Source of the DNA: an uncultured Lachnoclostridium sp.
GTDB taxonomy: Bacteria; Bacillota; Clostridia; Lachnospirales; Lachnospiraceae
DNA length: 12,073 nucleotides
Direction of reading: 5' to 3'
NCBI GenBank assembly: GCA_958425285.1
Contig: CATZVV010000031.1
Span: 1-12,073 of the forward strand
A program made the translations under genes and the position numbers. Position 1 is the stretch's first letter. Every line of letters starts with the position of its first letter. Shown here one piece after another: positions 6,105 through 12,073 of the stretch. The notes beneath the pieces were generated by a model. The model was not told the DNA's origin. It was given only the letters and a program-made list of their open reading frames with translations, and did no database searches.

Positions 6105-7759
6105 ATTTAGAGAATTTAGGAAACTTATTTACTTTTATTGGAGGATTAGGGCTGTTCTTGTATGGTATGAACACAATGGCAGATGGCTTGCAAAAATCGG
6201 CGAGCGGCAAAATGAAGTCTCTGTTGGGGTATCTGACAAATAACCGTTTCCTGGGAGTTGTTTTTGGTGCTGTTATTACAGCAATTATTCAAAGCAGTTC
6301 TGCTACAACTGTTATGGTTGTAGGTTTTGTAAATGCCGGAATTTTAACATTAGTTCAGGCAGTTGGTGTTATTATGGGAGCTAATATAGGAACAACGATT
6401 ACTGCATGGATTGTATCTATGAATGAATGGGGAAGTGCATTAAAACCTGAGTTTTTTGCACCGCTTCTGGTTGGAATCGGTGTTGTCGCCTTTATGTTCT
6501 TTAATAAACAAAAAGTAAAAGAGGTTGGGCAGATTTTAGTTGGTTTTGGTGTTTTGTTTATTGGTCTGTCTTTTATGTCAGGGGCAATTGAACCGTACAA
6601 AGATGCACCTATTTTCTCAGAAGCATTTCGTATTCTCGGACAGAACCCGTTTTTTGGAATCTTAGCCGGTCTTGTTGTAACAGCGATTATCCAGAGTTCT
6701 TCTGCATCTGTCGGTATTTTACAGACATTGGCTATAAATGGTGTAGTCAACTGGCGTTCAGCTATTTTTATTACACTGGGTCAGAATATTGGTACTTGTG
6801 TAACAGCACTGCTTTCCAGTGTGGGGGCACAGAAAAATGCAAAGCGGGCAGCTGTGATTCATTTGTTGTTTAATGTGTTTGGTGCGGCAATTTTTGGAAT
6901 CATAATGTATGTTATATTTGCAGTGAACCAGAAGCTTGCTATGTCAACAATTTCAACAGTAGAAATTTCAATTTTCCATACGGTGTTTAATATAACAAAT
7001 ACATTGCTTCTCTTTCCATTTGCAAAACTTCTTGTACGTCTATCCGAACGTATTGTTCCGGATAAGCATCCGGATGATGAAGAGATTGATGAAGTGGCGG
7101 AGGTTTGCCGCGCTTTGGATGACCGTATTTTGGAGAACCCTGGTTTTGCTATTGAAACAGCGAACCGGGAAGTGGTTGTTATGGGAAATGTAGCAATTAA
7201 AACAGCCCGGATGGCGATGCAGGGGTTACTGGAAAAGGATACAAAGGCAATTGAATATGTATTTCGAAAAGAGGAAGTAATTAATGAACTTGAAAAGGTA
7301 TTGACAGAATATCTTGTAAAGGTAGATAATTTATCACTAAGCGAGGAACAGCATGATAAAATTAAGAATCTGCTTTATACCGTAAGTGATATTGAGCGTG
7401 TTGGGGACCATTGTGAAAATATTGTAGAATTGGCGAAAAAGCGTGTGGAGATGAACTTACATTTTTCAGATGTAGGTTATGAGGATTTAAAGCAGATTAT
7501 TTCAGAGGTTATGATTTCTCTGGAGGGCTGTATTGAAGCTCGTGAAAGTATGGATTTTAATACAGTCAGAAAAGTGGGACGTTCGGAAGATGAAGTGGAT
7601 AATTTGGAAGACGACTTGCGAGATAAGCATATTATCAGACTCTCACAGGGAAAGTGCGATACAGAAAGTGGCTTACTGTTTTTGGATGTAATCTCGAATT
7701 TGGAGCGGATTTCCGATCATGCTTATAATATCGCTGGATATGTACAGTCAGAGTTATAA
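6101..7759 (+). CDS. Na+/phosphate cotransporter (NptA/YjbB-like) with C-terminal PhoU domain
   Basis: This is a membrane transporter of the Na+/phosphate cotransporter (PNaS, NaPi-II) family. The 552-residue protein has a hydrophobic half (about 1-320) with the family's two repeated units. Each carries a QSSS signature (QSSSATT at 64-70, QSSSASV at 198-204), followed by GANIGTTITAW in the first and GQNIGTCVTALLSS in the second. The cytoplasmic half (about 340-552) is a two-repeat PhoU domain with DIERVGDHCEN (from D430) and NLERISDHAYN (from N533). In the second, Ser replaces the usual Gly. The ATG overlaps the kinase stop by four bases and has GGAGG at 6090-6094. Bacterial members work as Na+-driven phosphate importers or, as reported for E. 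coli YjbB, as exporters. Sequence alone does not fix the direction. Placement in the starvation operon favours import or phosphate balancing. Confidence 0.93.
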   Translation: MNLENLGNLFTFIGGLGLFLYGMNTMADGLQKSASGKMKSLLGYLTNNRFLGVVFGAVITAIIQSSSATTVMVVGFVNAGILTLVQAVGVIMGANIGTTITAWIVSMNEWGSALKPEFFAPLLVGIGVVAFMFFNKQKVKEVGQILVGFGVLFIGLSFMSGAIEPYKDAPIFSEAFRILGQNPFFGILAGLVVTAIIQSSSASVGILQTLAINGVVNWRSAIFITLGQNIGTCVTALLSSVGAQKNAKRAAVIHLLFNVFGAAIFGIIMYVIFAVNQKLAMSTISTVEISIFHTVFNITNTLLLFPFAKLLVRLSERIVPDKHPDDEEIDEVAEVCRALDDRILENPGFAIETANREVVVMGNVAIKTARMAMQGLLEKDTKAIEYVFRKEEVINELEKVLTEYLVKVDNLSLSEEQHDKIKNLLYTVSDIERVGDHCENIVELAKKRVEMNLHFSDVGYEDLKQIISEVMISLEGCIEARESMDFNTVRKVGRSEDEVDNLEDDLRDKHIIRLSQGKCDTESGLLFLDVISNLERISDHAYNIAGYVQSEL

Positions 7760-7831
7760 AGTCCTTTTTCGTCATGAACTGTGAGAATTTTAAGTTGTGA
7801 TTTTTATTTGAGGTGTGTGCCTCTAGGCATA

Positions 7832-7887
7832 AAAGCAAAGCAGATAGTCTTTGGAAATTGTGTTTCCAAGCTGTTTGCTTTGTTTTT
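7832..7887 (+). terminator. Rho-independent terminator of the pst-pho operon
   Basis: A two-part hairpin is visible. The outer arm 7832-7843 pairs with 7871-7881 (11 pairs with one bulged G). The inner arm TTGGAAA (7851-7857) pairs perfectly with TTTCCAA (7863-7869) around the loop TTGTG. Six or so unpaired bases sit on the left between the two stems. The hairpin runs into TTTGTTTTT (7879-7887). It lies 73 bases after the transporter stop and before the dgt promoter, so it should end the phosphate operon. Confidence 0.85.
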
Positions 7888-7901
7888 ATATGTAATGATT
7901 A

Positions 7902-7929
7902 TTGTTGATACGAAAAAAAAGGATATAAT
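7902..7929 (+). promoter_or_regulatory. Sigma-A-type promoter for dgt (and probably dnaG-rpoD)
   Basis: A perfect -10 TATAAT lies at 7924-7929. The best -35 is TTGTTG at 7902-7907, with a 16-base spacer. An A-tract of eight sits in the spacer. TTGATA at 7905-7910 matches the consensus better but would give a spacer of only 13. Transcription would start near 7936, giving a leader of about 52 bases to dgt. I see no other clear promoter between here and rpoD, so this one may serve the whole housekeeping cluster. Confidence 0.7.
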
Positions 7930-7987
7930 GCGGGTATGTTGAATATGTAGTAGTGAGGACATTTGATTTATTACGGAGGATACTGTT

Positions 7988-8998
7988 ATGACAATCCGGG
8001 AGCAGTTAGAGCAAAGGGAACATCAGATTTTAAGTCCTTTTGCGTCATTTAGTGATAAATCGGCAGGCAGGGACAGAAATGAGCCTCCATGTGATATGCG
8101 TCCGGTGTATCAGAGAGACAGGGATCGTATTCTTCATTGTAAGGCCTTTCGCCGATTGAAACAGAAGACACAGGTGTTTTTATCTCCAGAAGGGGATCAT
8201 TATCGAACCCGTCTGACACATACGCTTGAGGTTGCCCAGAATGCCAGATCTATTGCAAAGGCACTTCGGATGAATGAGGATTTGACAGAGGCAATTGCGT
8301 TAGGTCATGATTTGGGACATACTCCGTTTGGACATGCAGGAGAACGAGCATTAAACCGGATTTGTCCAGGGGGATTCAAGCATCAGATTCAAAGTGTGAG
8401 GGTTGTAGAACTTTTAGAGCATGATGGCTGTGGGTTAAATCTGACAAAAGAGGTCAGGGATGGAATTTTAAATCACCAGACGGCTGGAAATCCGTCTACC
8501 CTGGAGGGTAAGATTGTAAGGCTTTGCGATAAAATCGCTTATGTAAATTCAGATATTGATGATGCTATCCGGGGTGGAATTATAAAAGAATCTGATATTC
8601 CAAAAGAATATACGAAAGTACTTGGAGAAAGTCTAGGAAAACGTTTAAATACGTTGATTCATGATATTATTATGCAAAGCATGGAGCGAAATGAAATTAA
8701 CATGTCTGAAGAAGTACAGGATGCACTTGTTAATTTAAGAAAGTTCATGTTTGAAAATGTCTATACAAATCCCGCTGCGAAAGGTGAGGAATTTCGTGCT
8801 GAGAATATGATTGAGCAGTTATTTGAATATTATAATAAACATTTTCATGAATTACCTGCGGAGTATATTCGAATGATAGAAGAATATACGGATACAACAC
8901 CAAGAGTTGTGTGTGATTTTATTGCAGGAATGACAGATCGTTATGCCGTAATGACCTTTGAACGGCTGATGATTCCTAAAATGTGGCCTGTTAAATAA
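7988..8998 (+). CDS. dgt: dGTPase-like deoxynucleoside triphosphate triphosphohydrolase
   Basis: This is a cytoplasmic HD-domain enzyme that hydrolyses dNTPs (classically dGTP) to the deoxynucleoside and triphosphate, controlling dNTP pools. The start ATG is behind GGAGGA at 7975-7980. The 336-residue length matches the short Gram-positive type (about 330-340), not the E. coli Dgt of about 500. The N-terminal region has RPVYQRDRDRILHCKAFRRLKQKTQVF. The HD metal site is then complete: H78 (RTRLTHTLEV), H107-D108 (GHDLGHTPFGH) and D181 (CDKIAYVNSDIDD). The gene stands at the head of the cluster and is followed 61 bases later by primase, linking nucleotide pool control with DNA replication. Specificity among dNTPs cannot be read from the sequence. 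Confidence 0.93.
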   Translation: MTIREQLEQREHQILSPFASFSDKSAGRDRNEPPCDMRPVYQRDRDRILHCKAFRRLKQKTQVFLSPEGDHYRTRLTHTLEVAQNARSIAKALRMNEDLTEAIALGHDLGHTPFGHAGERALNRICPGGFKHQIQSVRVVELLEHDGCGLNLTKEVRDGILNHQTAGNPSTLEGKIVRLCDKIAYVNSDIDDAIRGGIIKESDIPKEYTKVLGESLGKRLNTLIHDIIMQSMERNEINMSEEVQDALVNLRKFMFENVYTNPAAKGEEFRAENMIEQLFEYYNKHFHELPAEYIRMIEEYTDTTPRVVCDFIAGMTDRYAVMTFERLMIPKMWPVK

Positions 8999-9044
8999 GT
9001 TTATTTATAAAACTTTTGATAAATTGTAGATTATTTAGGTTGAA

Positions 9045-9054
9045 AAGGAGGTGA
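9045..9054 (+). promoter_or_regulatory. Near-perfect Shine-Dalgarno that decides the dnaG start
   Basis: AAGGAGGTGA matches the anti-Shine-Dalgarno end of 16S rRNA over ten bases. An in-frame GTG at 9051 lies inside this site and so cannot be the start. The next in-frame initiator, TTG at 9060, is eight bases beyond GGAGG, the ideal spacing. Confidence 0.8.
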
Positions 9055-9059
9055 GATTT

Positions 9060-10829
9060 TTGTATTACGCAGAAGAGTTTGTAGAAGAAGTAAGACAGCG
9101 AAATGATATTGTCGATGTGATTTCTTCTTATGTAAATTTGAAAAGAAGTGGAAGTAATTATACCGGATTATGCCCATTTCACAATGAAAAGACACCTTCT
9201 TTTTCTGTAAGCCAAGGGAAACAGATGTATTATTGCTTTGGCTGTGGTGCAGGAGGAAATGTATTTACCTTTCTTATGGAGTATGAAAATCTGACTTTCG
9301 TTGAAGCGTTGGAACAGTTAGCAGAGCGTGTCGGAATGCAGCTTCCTGAGAGAACAGAGGGAGGCGAAGACCGTAAACGCCGCGATACAAGAGAAAAAAT
9401 ACTGCAGGTATACCGGGAAGCTGCTACTTATTATTATGCAATGTTGAAATCAAATCATGGTAAGACGGCGTATGAATATTTAAAAAATCGGGGATTGTCC
9501 GATGAGACCATCACAAAATTTGGGCTGGGTTATTCGGACAAGTCAGGCAGTCTTTATACGTATATTCGTTCAAAAGGATTTGATGATGATTTGCTCAGGC
9601 AGACGGGGCTTTTCACATATAAAGAGGGAAAGGGTGCCTATGATAAGTTTTGGAATCGGGTTATTTTCCCAATTCTGGATCGGAATAGCCGTGTTATTGC
9701 TTTTGGTGGGCGTGTTATGGGAGAGGGAATGCCGAAATACTTGAACTCTCCCGAAACATTGATTTTTGATAAAAGCAGGAACTTATATGGATTAAACCTA
9801 ATTAAGGGAAAAGGCGATAAAGGACTGATAATCTGTGAAGGTTATATGGATGTTATTGCACTTCACCAGGCAGGATTTACAAATGCAGCGGCGTCTCTTG
9901 GCACTGCATTTACAAGCCAGCATAGCAGCATTATAAAACGATATACCGATCAGGTTTATTTATGCTATGACAGTGATGGTGCAGGAGTGAAAGCTGCTTT
10001 GAGAGCAATTCCTATCTTGAAAGAAGCGGGGCTTCGTGTTAAAGTAATTGATATGCGTCCCTTCAAGGACCCTGATGAGTTTATGAAGGCACTTTCGGTT
10101 GAAGAGTTTCAAGAGCGGATTGACCATGCGAAAAACAGTTTTTTTTACGAAGTTGATATGATGAAAAATCAGTATGATATGGAGGATCCGGAAGAAAAAA
10201 CTAAATTCATGAATGAAACTGCCAAAAAATGTCTATCCTTTGAAAATGAACTGGAAAGAAACAATTACATTGAGGCTTTTGCCAGACAATATGGAATACG
10301 AACAGAGGATTTTAGGCAGGTTGTAAATCAGATGGGTGCTAAAATGGTTGGTATTCATTATAATCCGAAAGAAATAAGGAAAGAAAAAAACGGAGTTCAG
10401 AAAAAAGATGATGGGCATCGTCAGGCACAAAAGATGCTTTTAACATGGATGAGTGATGATGTTGATTTATTCCGTCAATTGCAGGGAATTATTTCAGAAG
10501 AGGATTTTGTCGAAGAACCATATCGTCAGGCAGCGCATATGATGTACGAGCAGTATGAAACCGGACACGGAGTTTCACCGGCAAAAATAATCAGTTATTT
10601 TCAAAGTAAAGAAGAACAAAGCGAAGTTGCCAGTTTGTTCAATACAGATATAAAACGGATTACAGAGCCACAGGAGAGGGAAAAGGCTTTGAATGAGATG
10701 ATTAAAAGGACAAAAAGATACAGTTTGGATTATCAGAGCAGACATGTACAGGATCTTACCCAATTATCAGGCATTATAGAGGAAAAGAAGAAATTGGAAA
10801 AATTGCATATTTCTTTATTGGATGGTTAA
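9060..10829 (+). CDS. dnaG: DNA primase DnaG
   Basis: DnaG makes the RNA primers for chromosome replication and works with the DnaB-type helicase. The inferred start is TTG 9060, giving MYYAEEFVEEVRQRNDIVDV and 589 residues. This beginning is as expected for clostridial primases. Domains in order: an N-terminal CHC2 zinc finger with C38, H41, C59 and C62 (CPFH, CFGC); the catalytic core with KYLNSPET; a Toprim fold with E260 (CEGYMDVIALHQ) and D304/D306 (YDSDGAG), close to the known E. coli residues E265, D309 and D311; and a poorly conserved C-terminal helicase-binding region (about 450-589). Nothing is missing. The gene sits between dgt and rpoD, 44 bases before the latter, matching the conserved dnaG-rpoD pairing. 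No clear internal promoter was seen. The UUG start is rare and may lower translation despite the strong ribosome binding site. Confidence 0.95.
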   Translation: MYYAEEFVEEVRQRNDIVDVISSYVNLKRSGSNYTGLCPFHNEKTPSFSVSQGKQMYYCFGCGAGGNVFTFLMEYENLTFVEALEQLAERVGMQLPERTEGGEDRKRRDTREKILQVYREAATYYYAMLKSNHGKTAYEYLKNRGLSDETITKFGLGYSDKSGSLYTYIRSKGFDDDLLRQTGLFTYKEGKGAYDKFWNRVIFPILDRNSRVIAFGGRVMGEGMPKYLNSPETLIFDKSRNLYGLNLIKGKGDKGLIICEGYMDVIALHQAGFTNAAASLGTAFTSQHSSIIKRYTDQVYLCYDSDGAGVKAALRAIPILKEAGLRVKVIDMRPFKDPDEFMKALSVEEFQERIDHAKNSFFYEVDMMKNQYDMEDPEEKTKFMNETAKKCLSFENELERNNYIEAFARQYGIRTEDFRQVVNQMGAKMVGIHYNPKEIRKEKNGVQKKDDGHRQAQKMLLTWMSDDVDLFRQLQGIISEEDFVEEPYRQAAHMMYEQYETGHGVSPAKIISYFQSKEEQSEVASLFNTDIKRITEPQEREKALNEMIKRTKRYSLDYQSRHVQDLTQLSGIIEEKKKLEKLHISLLDG

Positions 10830-10873
10830 AGTAAGAATAGATGTCAGAGCGAAAAAGAAAAGGAAGGTAAAAA

Positions 10874-12022
10874 ATGGAAACGAAGAAGACAAAAACAGAT
10901 GAAAAAAGCGCACAGATGGATGAAATGAAGTTTTTGGAGCAACTTCAGGCACTTGTTGAAATTGCTAAGAAAAAGAAAAATGTGCTAGAGTATGACGAGA
11001 TTTTAAAACATTTTAAAACCTTTGATTTGGATACGGAAAAAACAGAAAAACTATATGAATATTTAGAGTCTAATAATATTGATGTCCTTCGTATGCAGGA
11101 TGATGTAGACGAGGAAGTTATTATTTTAGATCCTGATGATGAGCCAACAGAAGAAGAACTGGAGAACATCGAACTAAATGTTCCGGATAGTGTAAGTATC
11201 GAGGACCCAGTCCGTATGTATTTAAAAGAAATTGGGAAGGTTCCTCTGTTATCGGCAGAGGAAGAAGTTGAATTGGCAAAAAAGATGGAAGAGGGAGACG
11301 CAGCGGCAAAAAAAAGGCTGGCGGAAGCAAATCTGCGTCTTGTTGTTAGTATTGCCAAACGATATGTGGGGCGTGGTATGCTTTTTCTGGATTTGATTCA
11401 GGAAGGAAATTTGGGATTAATTAAAGCAGTTGAAAAATTTGATTACCGAAAGGGGTATAAATTCAGTACGTATGCTACCTGGTGGATTCGCCAGGCAATT
11501 ACAAGGGCGATTGCTGATCAGGCAAGGACAATTCGTATTCCGGTTCACATGGTGGAGACAATTAATAAGTTAATTCGTGTACAGAGGCAGCTGTTACAGG
11601 AACTGGGAAGAGAACCGTACCCAGAAGAAATTGCAGAAGAAATGAATTTGCCGGTCGAACGTGTTCGTGAAATTCAAAAAATTTCCCAAGAGCCAGTATC
11701 TTTAGAAACTCCAATCGGAGAGGAGGAGGACAGCCATCTTGGTGATTTTATTCAGGATGACAATGTTCCGGTTCCGGCAGAGGCGGCAGCATTTACACTC
11801 TTAAAAGAGCAGTTAGTAGAAGTTTTAAATACGCTCACTGACAGGGAACAGAAGGTATTACGTCTTCGTTTTGGTTTAGATGATGGACGTGCTCGTACAT
11901 TGGAAGAGGTCGGACGTGAGTTTAAAGTAACAAGGGAGCGTATTCGGCAGATTGAGGCAAAAGCACTTCGAAAATTGCGTCATCCAAGTAGAAGCCGTAA
12001 GCTGAAAGATTATTTGGACTAA
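10874..12022 (+). CDS. rpoD: RNA polymerase primary sigma factor (RpoD/SigA)
   Basis: This is the housekeeping sigma factor that directs RNA polymerase to -35/-10 promoters. The start is ATG behind AAGGAAGG (about 10860-10867). The 382 residues fit the compact Gram-positive SigA. They comprise a region 1.1-like helical N-terminus (about 15-70), an acidic stretch (about 77-105), and region 1.2 from E110 (EDPVRMYLKEIGKVPLL). Region 2 follows from about A150, with DLIQEGNLGLIKAVEKFDY, the -10-reading segment GYKFSTYATWWIRQAITRAI, and IRIPVHMVETINKL. Region 3 spans about 225-300. Region 4 at the C-terminus carries the -35-reading helix-turn-helix (TLEEVGREFKVTRERIRQIE, about 339-361) and ends KLKDYLD. 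The region 1.1-like N-terminus and acidic linker mark it as a primary, not alternative, sigma factor. It follows dnaG as in most Firmicutes. Confidence 0.97.
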   Translation: METKKTKTDEKSAQMDEMKFLEQLQALVEIAKKKKNVLEYDEILKHFKTFDLDTEKTEKLYEYLESNNIDVLRMQDDVDEEVIILDPDDEPTEEELENIELNVPDSVSIEDPVRMYLKEIGKVPLLSAEEEVELAKKMEEGDAAAKKRLAEANLRLVVSIAKRYVGRGMLFLDLIQEGNLGLIKAVEKFDYRKGYKFSTYATWWIRQAITRAIADQARTIRIPVHMVETINKLIRVQRQLLQELGREPYPEEIAEEMNLPVERVREIQKISQEPVSLETPIGEEEDSHLGDFIQDDNVPVPAEAAAFTLLKEQLVEVLNTLTDREQKVLRLRFGLDDGRARTLEEVGREFKVTRERIRQIEAKALRKLRHPSRSRKLKDYLD

Positions 12023-12073
12023 TGGTAGGAATGGATAAAGAGATACTCCTAAGTGAGCGTTTAAAAATGAATG
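12022..12073 (+). CDS. trmK: Start of a gene, probably tRNA (adenine-22-N1)-methyltransferase TrmK (partial)
   Basis: Only the first 17 codons are in the window (MVGMDKEILLSERLKMN). The ATG at 12022 shares a base with the rpoD stop (TAATG), suggesting coupling; an in-frame ATG at 12031 is an alternative. No good ribosome binding site precedes either one. The LSERLK stretch resembles the LSKRL start of the TrmK family, which methylates A22 of tRNA. A gene of this family commonly follows rpoD/sigA in Firmicutes. The assignment rests mainly on position, and the methyltransferase motif lies beyond the window. Confidence 0.5.
   Translation, partial: MVGMDKEILLSERLKMN

Noticed and set aside
6355..6750. 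131-codon open frame on the minus strand inside the phosphate cotransporter
   Set aside because: It lies opposite a clear membrane-protein gene with conserved QSSS motifs. The translation resembles no family and I saw no ribosome binding site.
7774..7800. Eight-codon ORF after the Na+/phosphate transporter
   Set aside because: It has no ribosome binding site and no recognisable peptide, and lies between a stop codon and a terminator.
7808..7832. Small alternative hairpins before the terminator (GAGG with CCTC; TGCC with GGCA)
   Set aside because: Stems of four pairs are mutually exclusive and have no T-run. The strong terminator just downstream explains the region.
8997..9017. Inverted repeat AAGTTT with AAACTT after dgt, as a possible terminator
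   Set aside because: The stem is six pairs, five of them A-T, and is followed by only four T before a G. It is too weak to call, and dgt-dnaG read-through seems more likely.
10945..11358. 137-codon open frame on the minus strand inside rpoD
   Set aside because: Its product is Ser/Phe-rich low complexity, as expected from the antisense of Glu/Lys-rich codons. rpoD is unmistakable on the other strand.

Overview
The window reads as chromosomal DNA from an AT-rich Gram-positive anaerobe. The best guess is the class Clostridia, probably family Lachnospiraceae. The reasons are the lipoprotein-type PstS, strong GGAGG ribosome binding sites, the style of the PhoP/PhoR and PhoU proteins, and the order dgt-dnaG-rpoD followed by the start of a probable trmK. 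All genes are on the + strand and tightly packed. I see no mobile elements, RNA genes, CRISPR arrays or phage genes.

Region 1 (about 1-7890) is a complete phosphate-starvation operon. A candidate PhoP box (two perfect TTTACA direct repeats 11 bp apart) and a -10-like element precede pstS, pstC, pstA, pstB, phoU, a PhoB/PhoP-type response regulator, its PhoR-type histidine kinase and a Na+/phosphate cotransporter of the NptA type with a C-terminal PhoU domain. Most junctions overlap or abut, so translational coupling is likely. A strong rho-independent terminator closes the unit at about 7832-7887. The layout suggests one positively autoregulated transcript encoding high-affinity uptake (PstSCAB), the negative regulator (PhoU), the sensor and regulator (PhoR/PhoP) and a second phosphate transporter.

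The most striking feature is PstS. Its sequence blocks are in circularly permuted order. The block normally found in the C-terminal half (phosphate-loop motif RxDGSGT through the terminal FI-FILS-EGQ helix) comes first, right after the lipoprotein cysteine. The block normally at the N-terminus (GSSSV, SDSSTGM, IGMASRE, DGIAVIVN, IYLGE-W) comes second. All recognised ligand-loop motifs are retained, so the gene looks functional, not broken.

Region 2 (about 7900-12073) is a housekeeping cluster. A sigma-A-type promoter leads into dgt (dNTP triphosphohydrolase), then dnaG (primase, probably starting at a TTG codon behind a near-perfect Shine-Dalgarno), rpoD (primary sigma factor) and the first 52 bases of a gene that is probably trmK. 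This is the familiar Firmicute macromolecular-synthesis neighbourhood with dgt in front, and I see nothing irregular in it beyond the start-codon issue.
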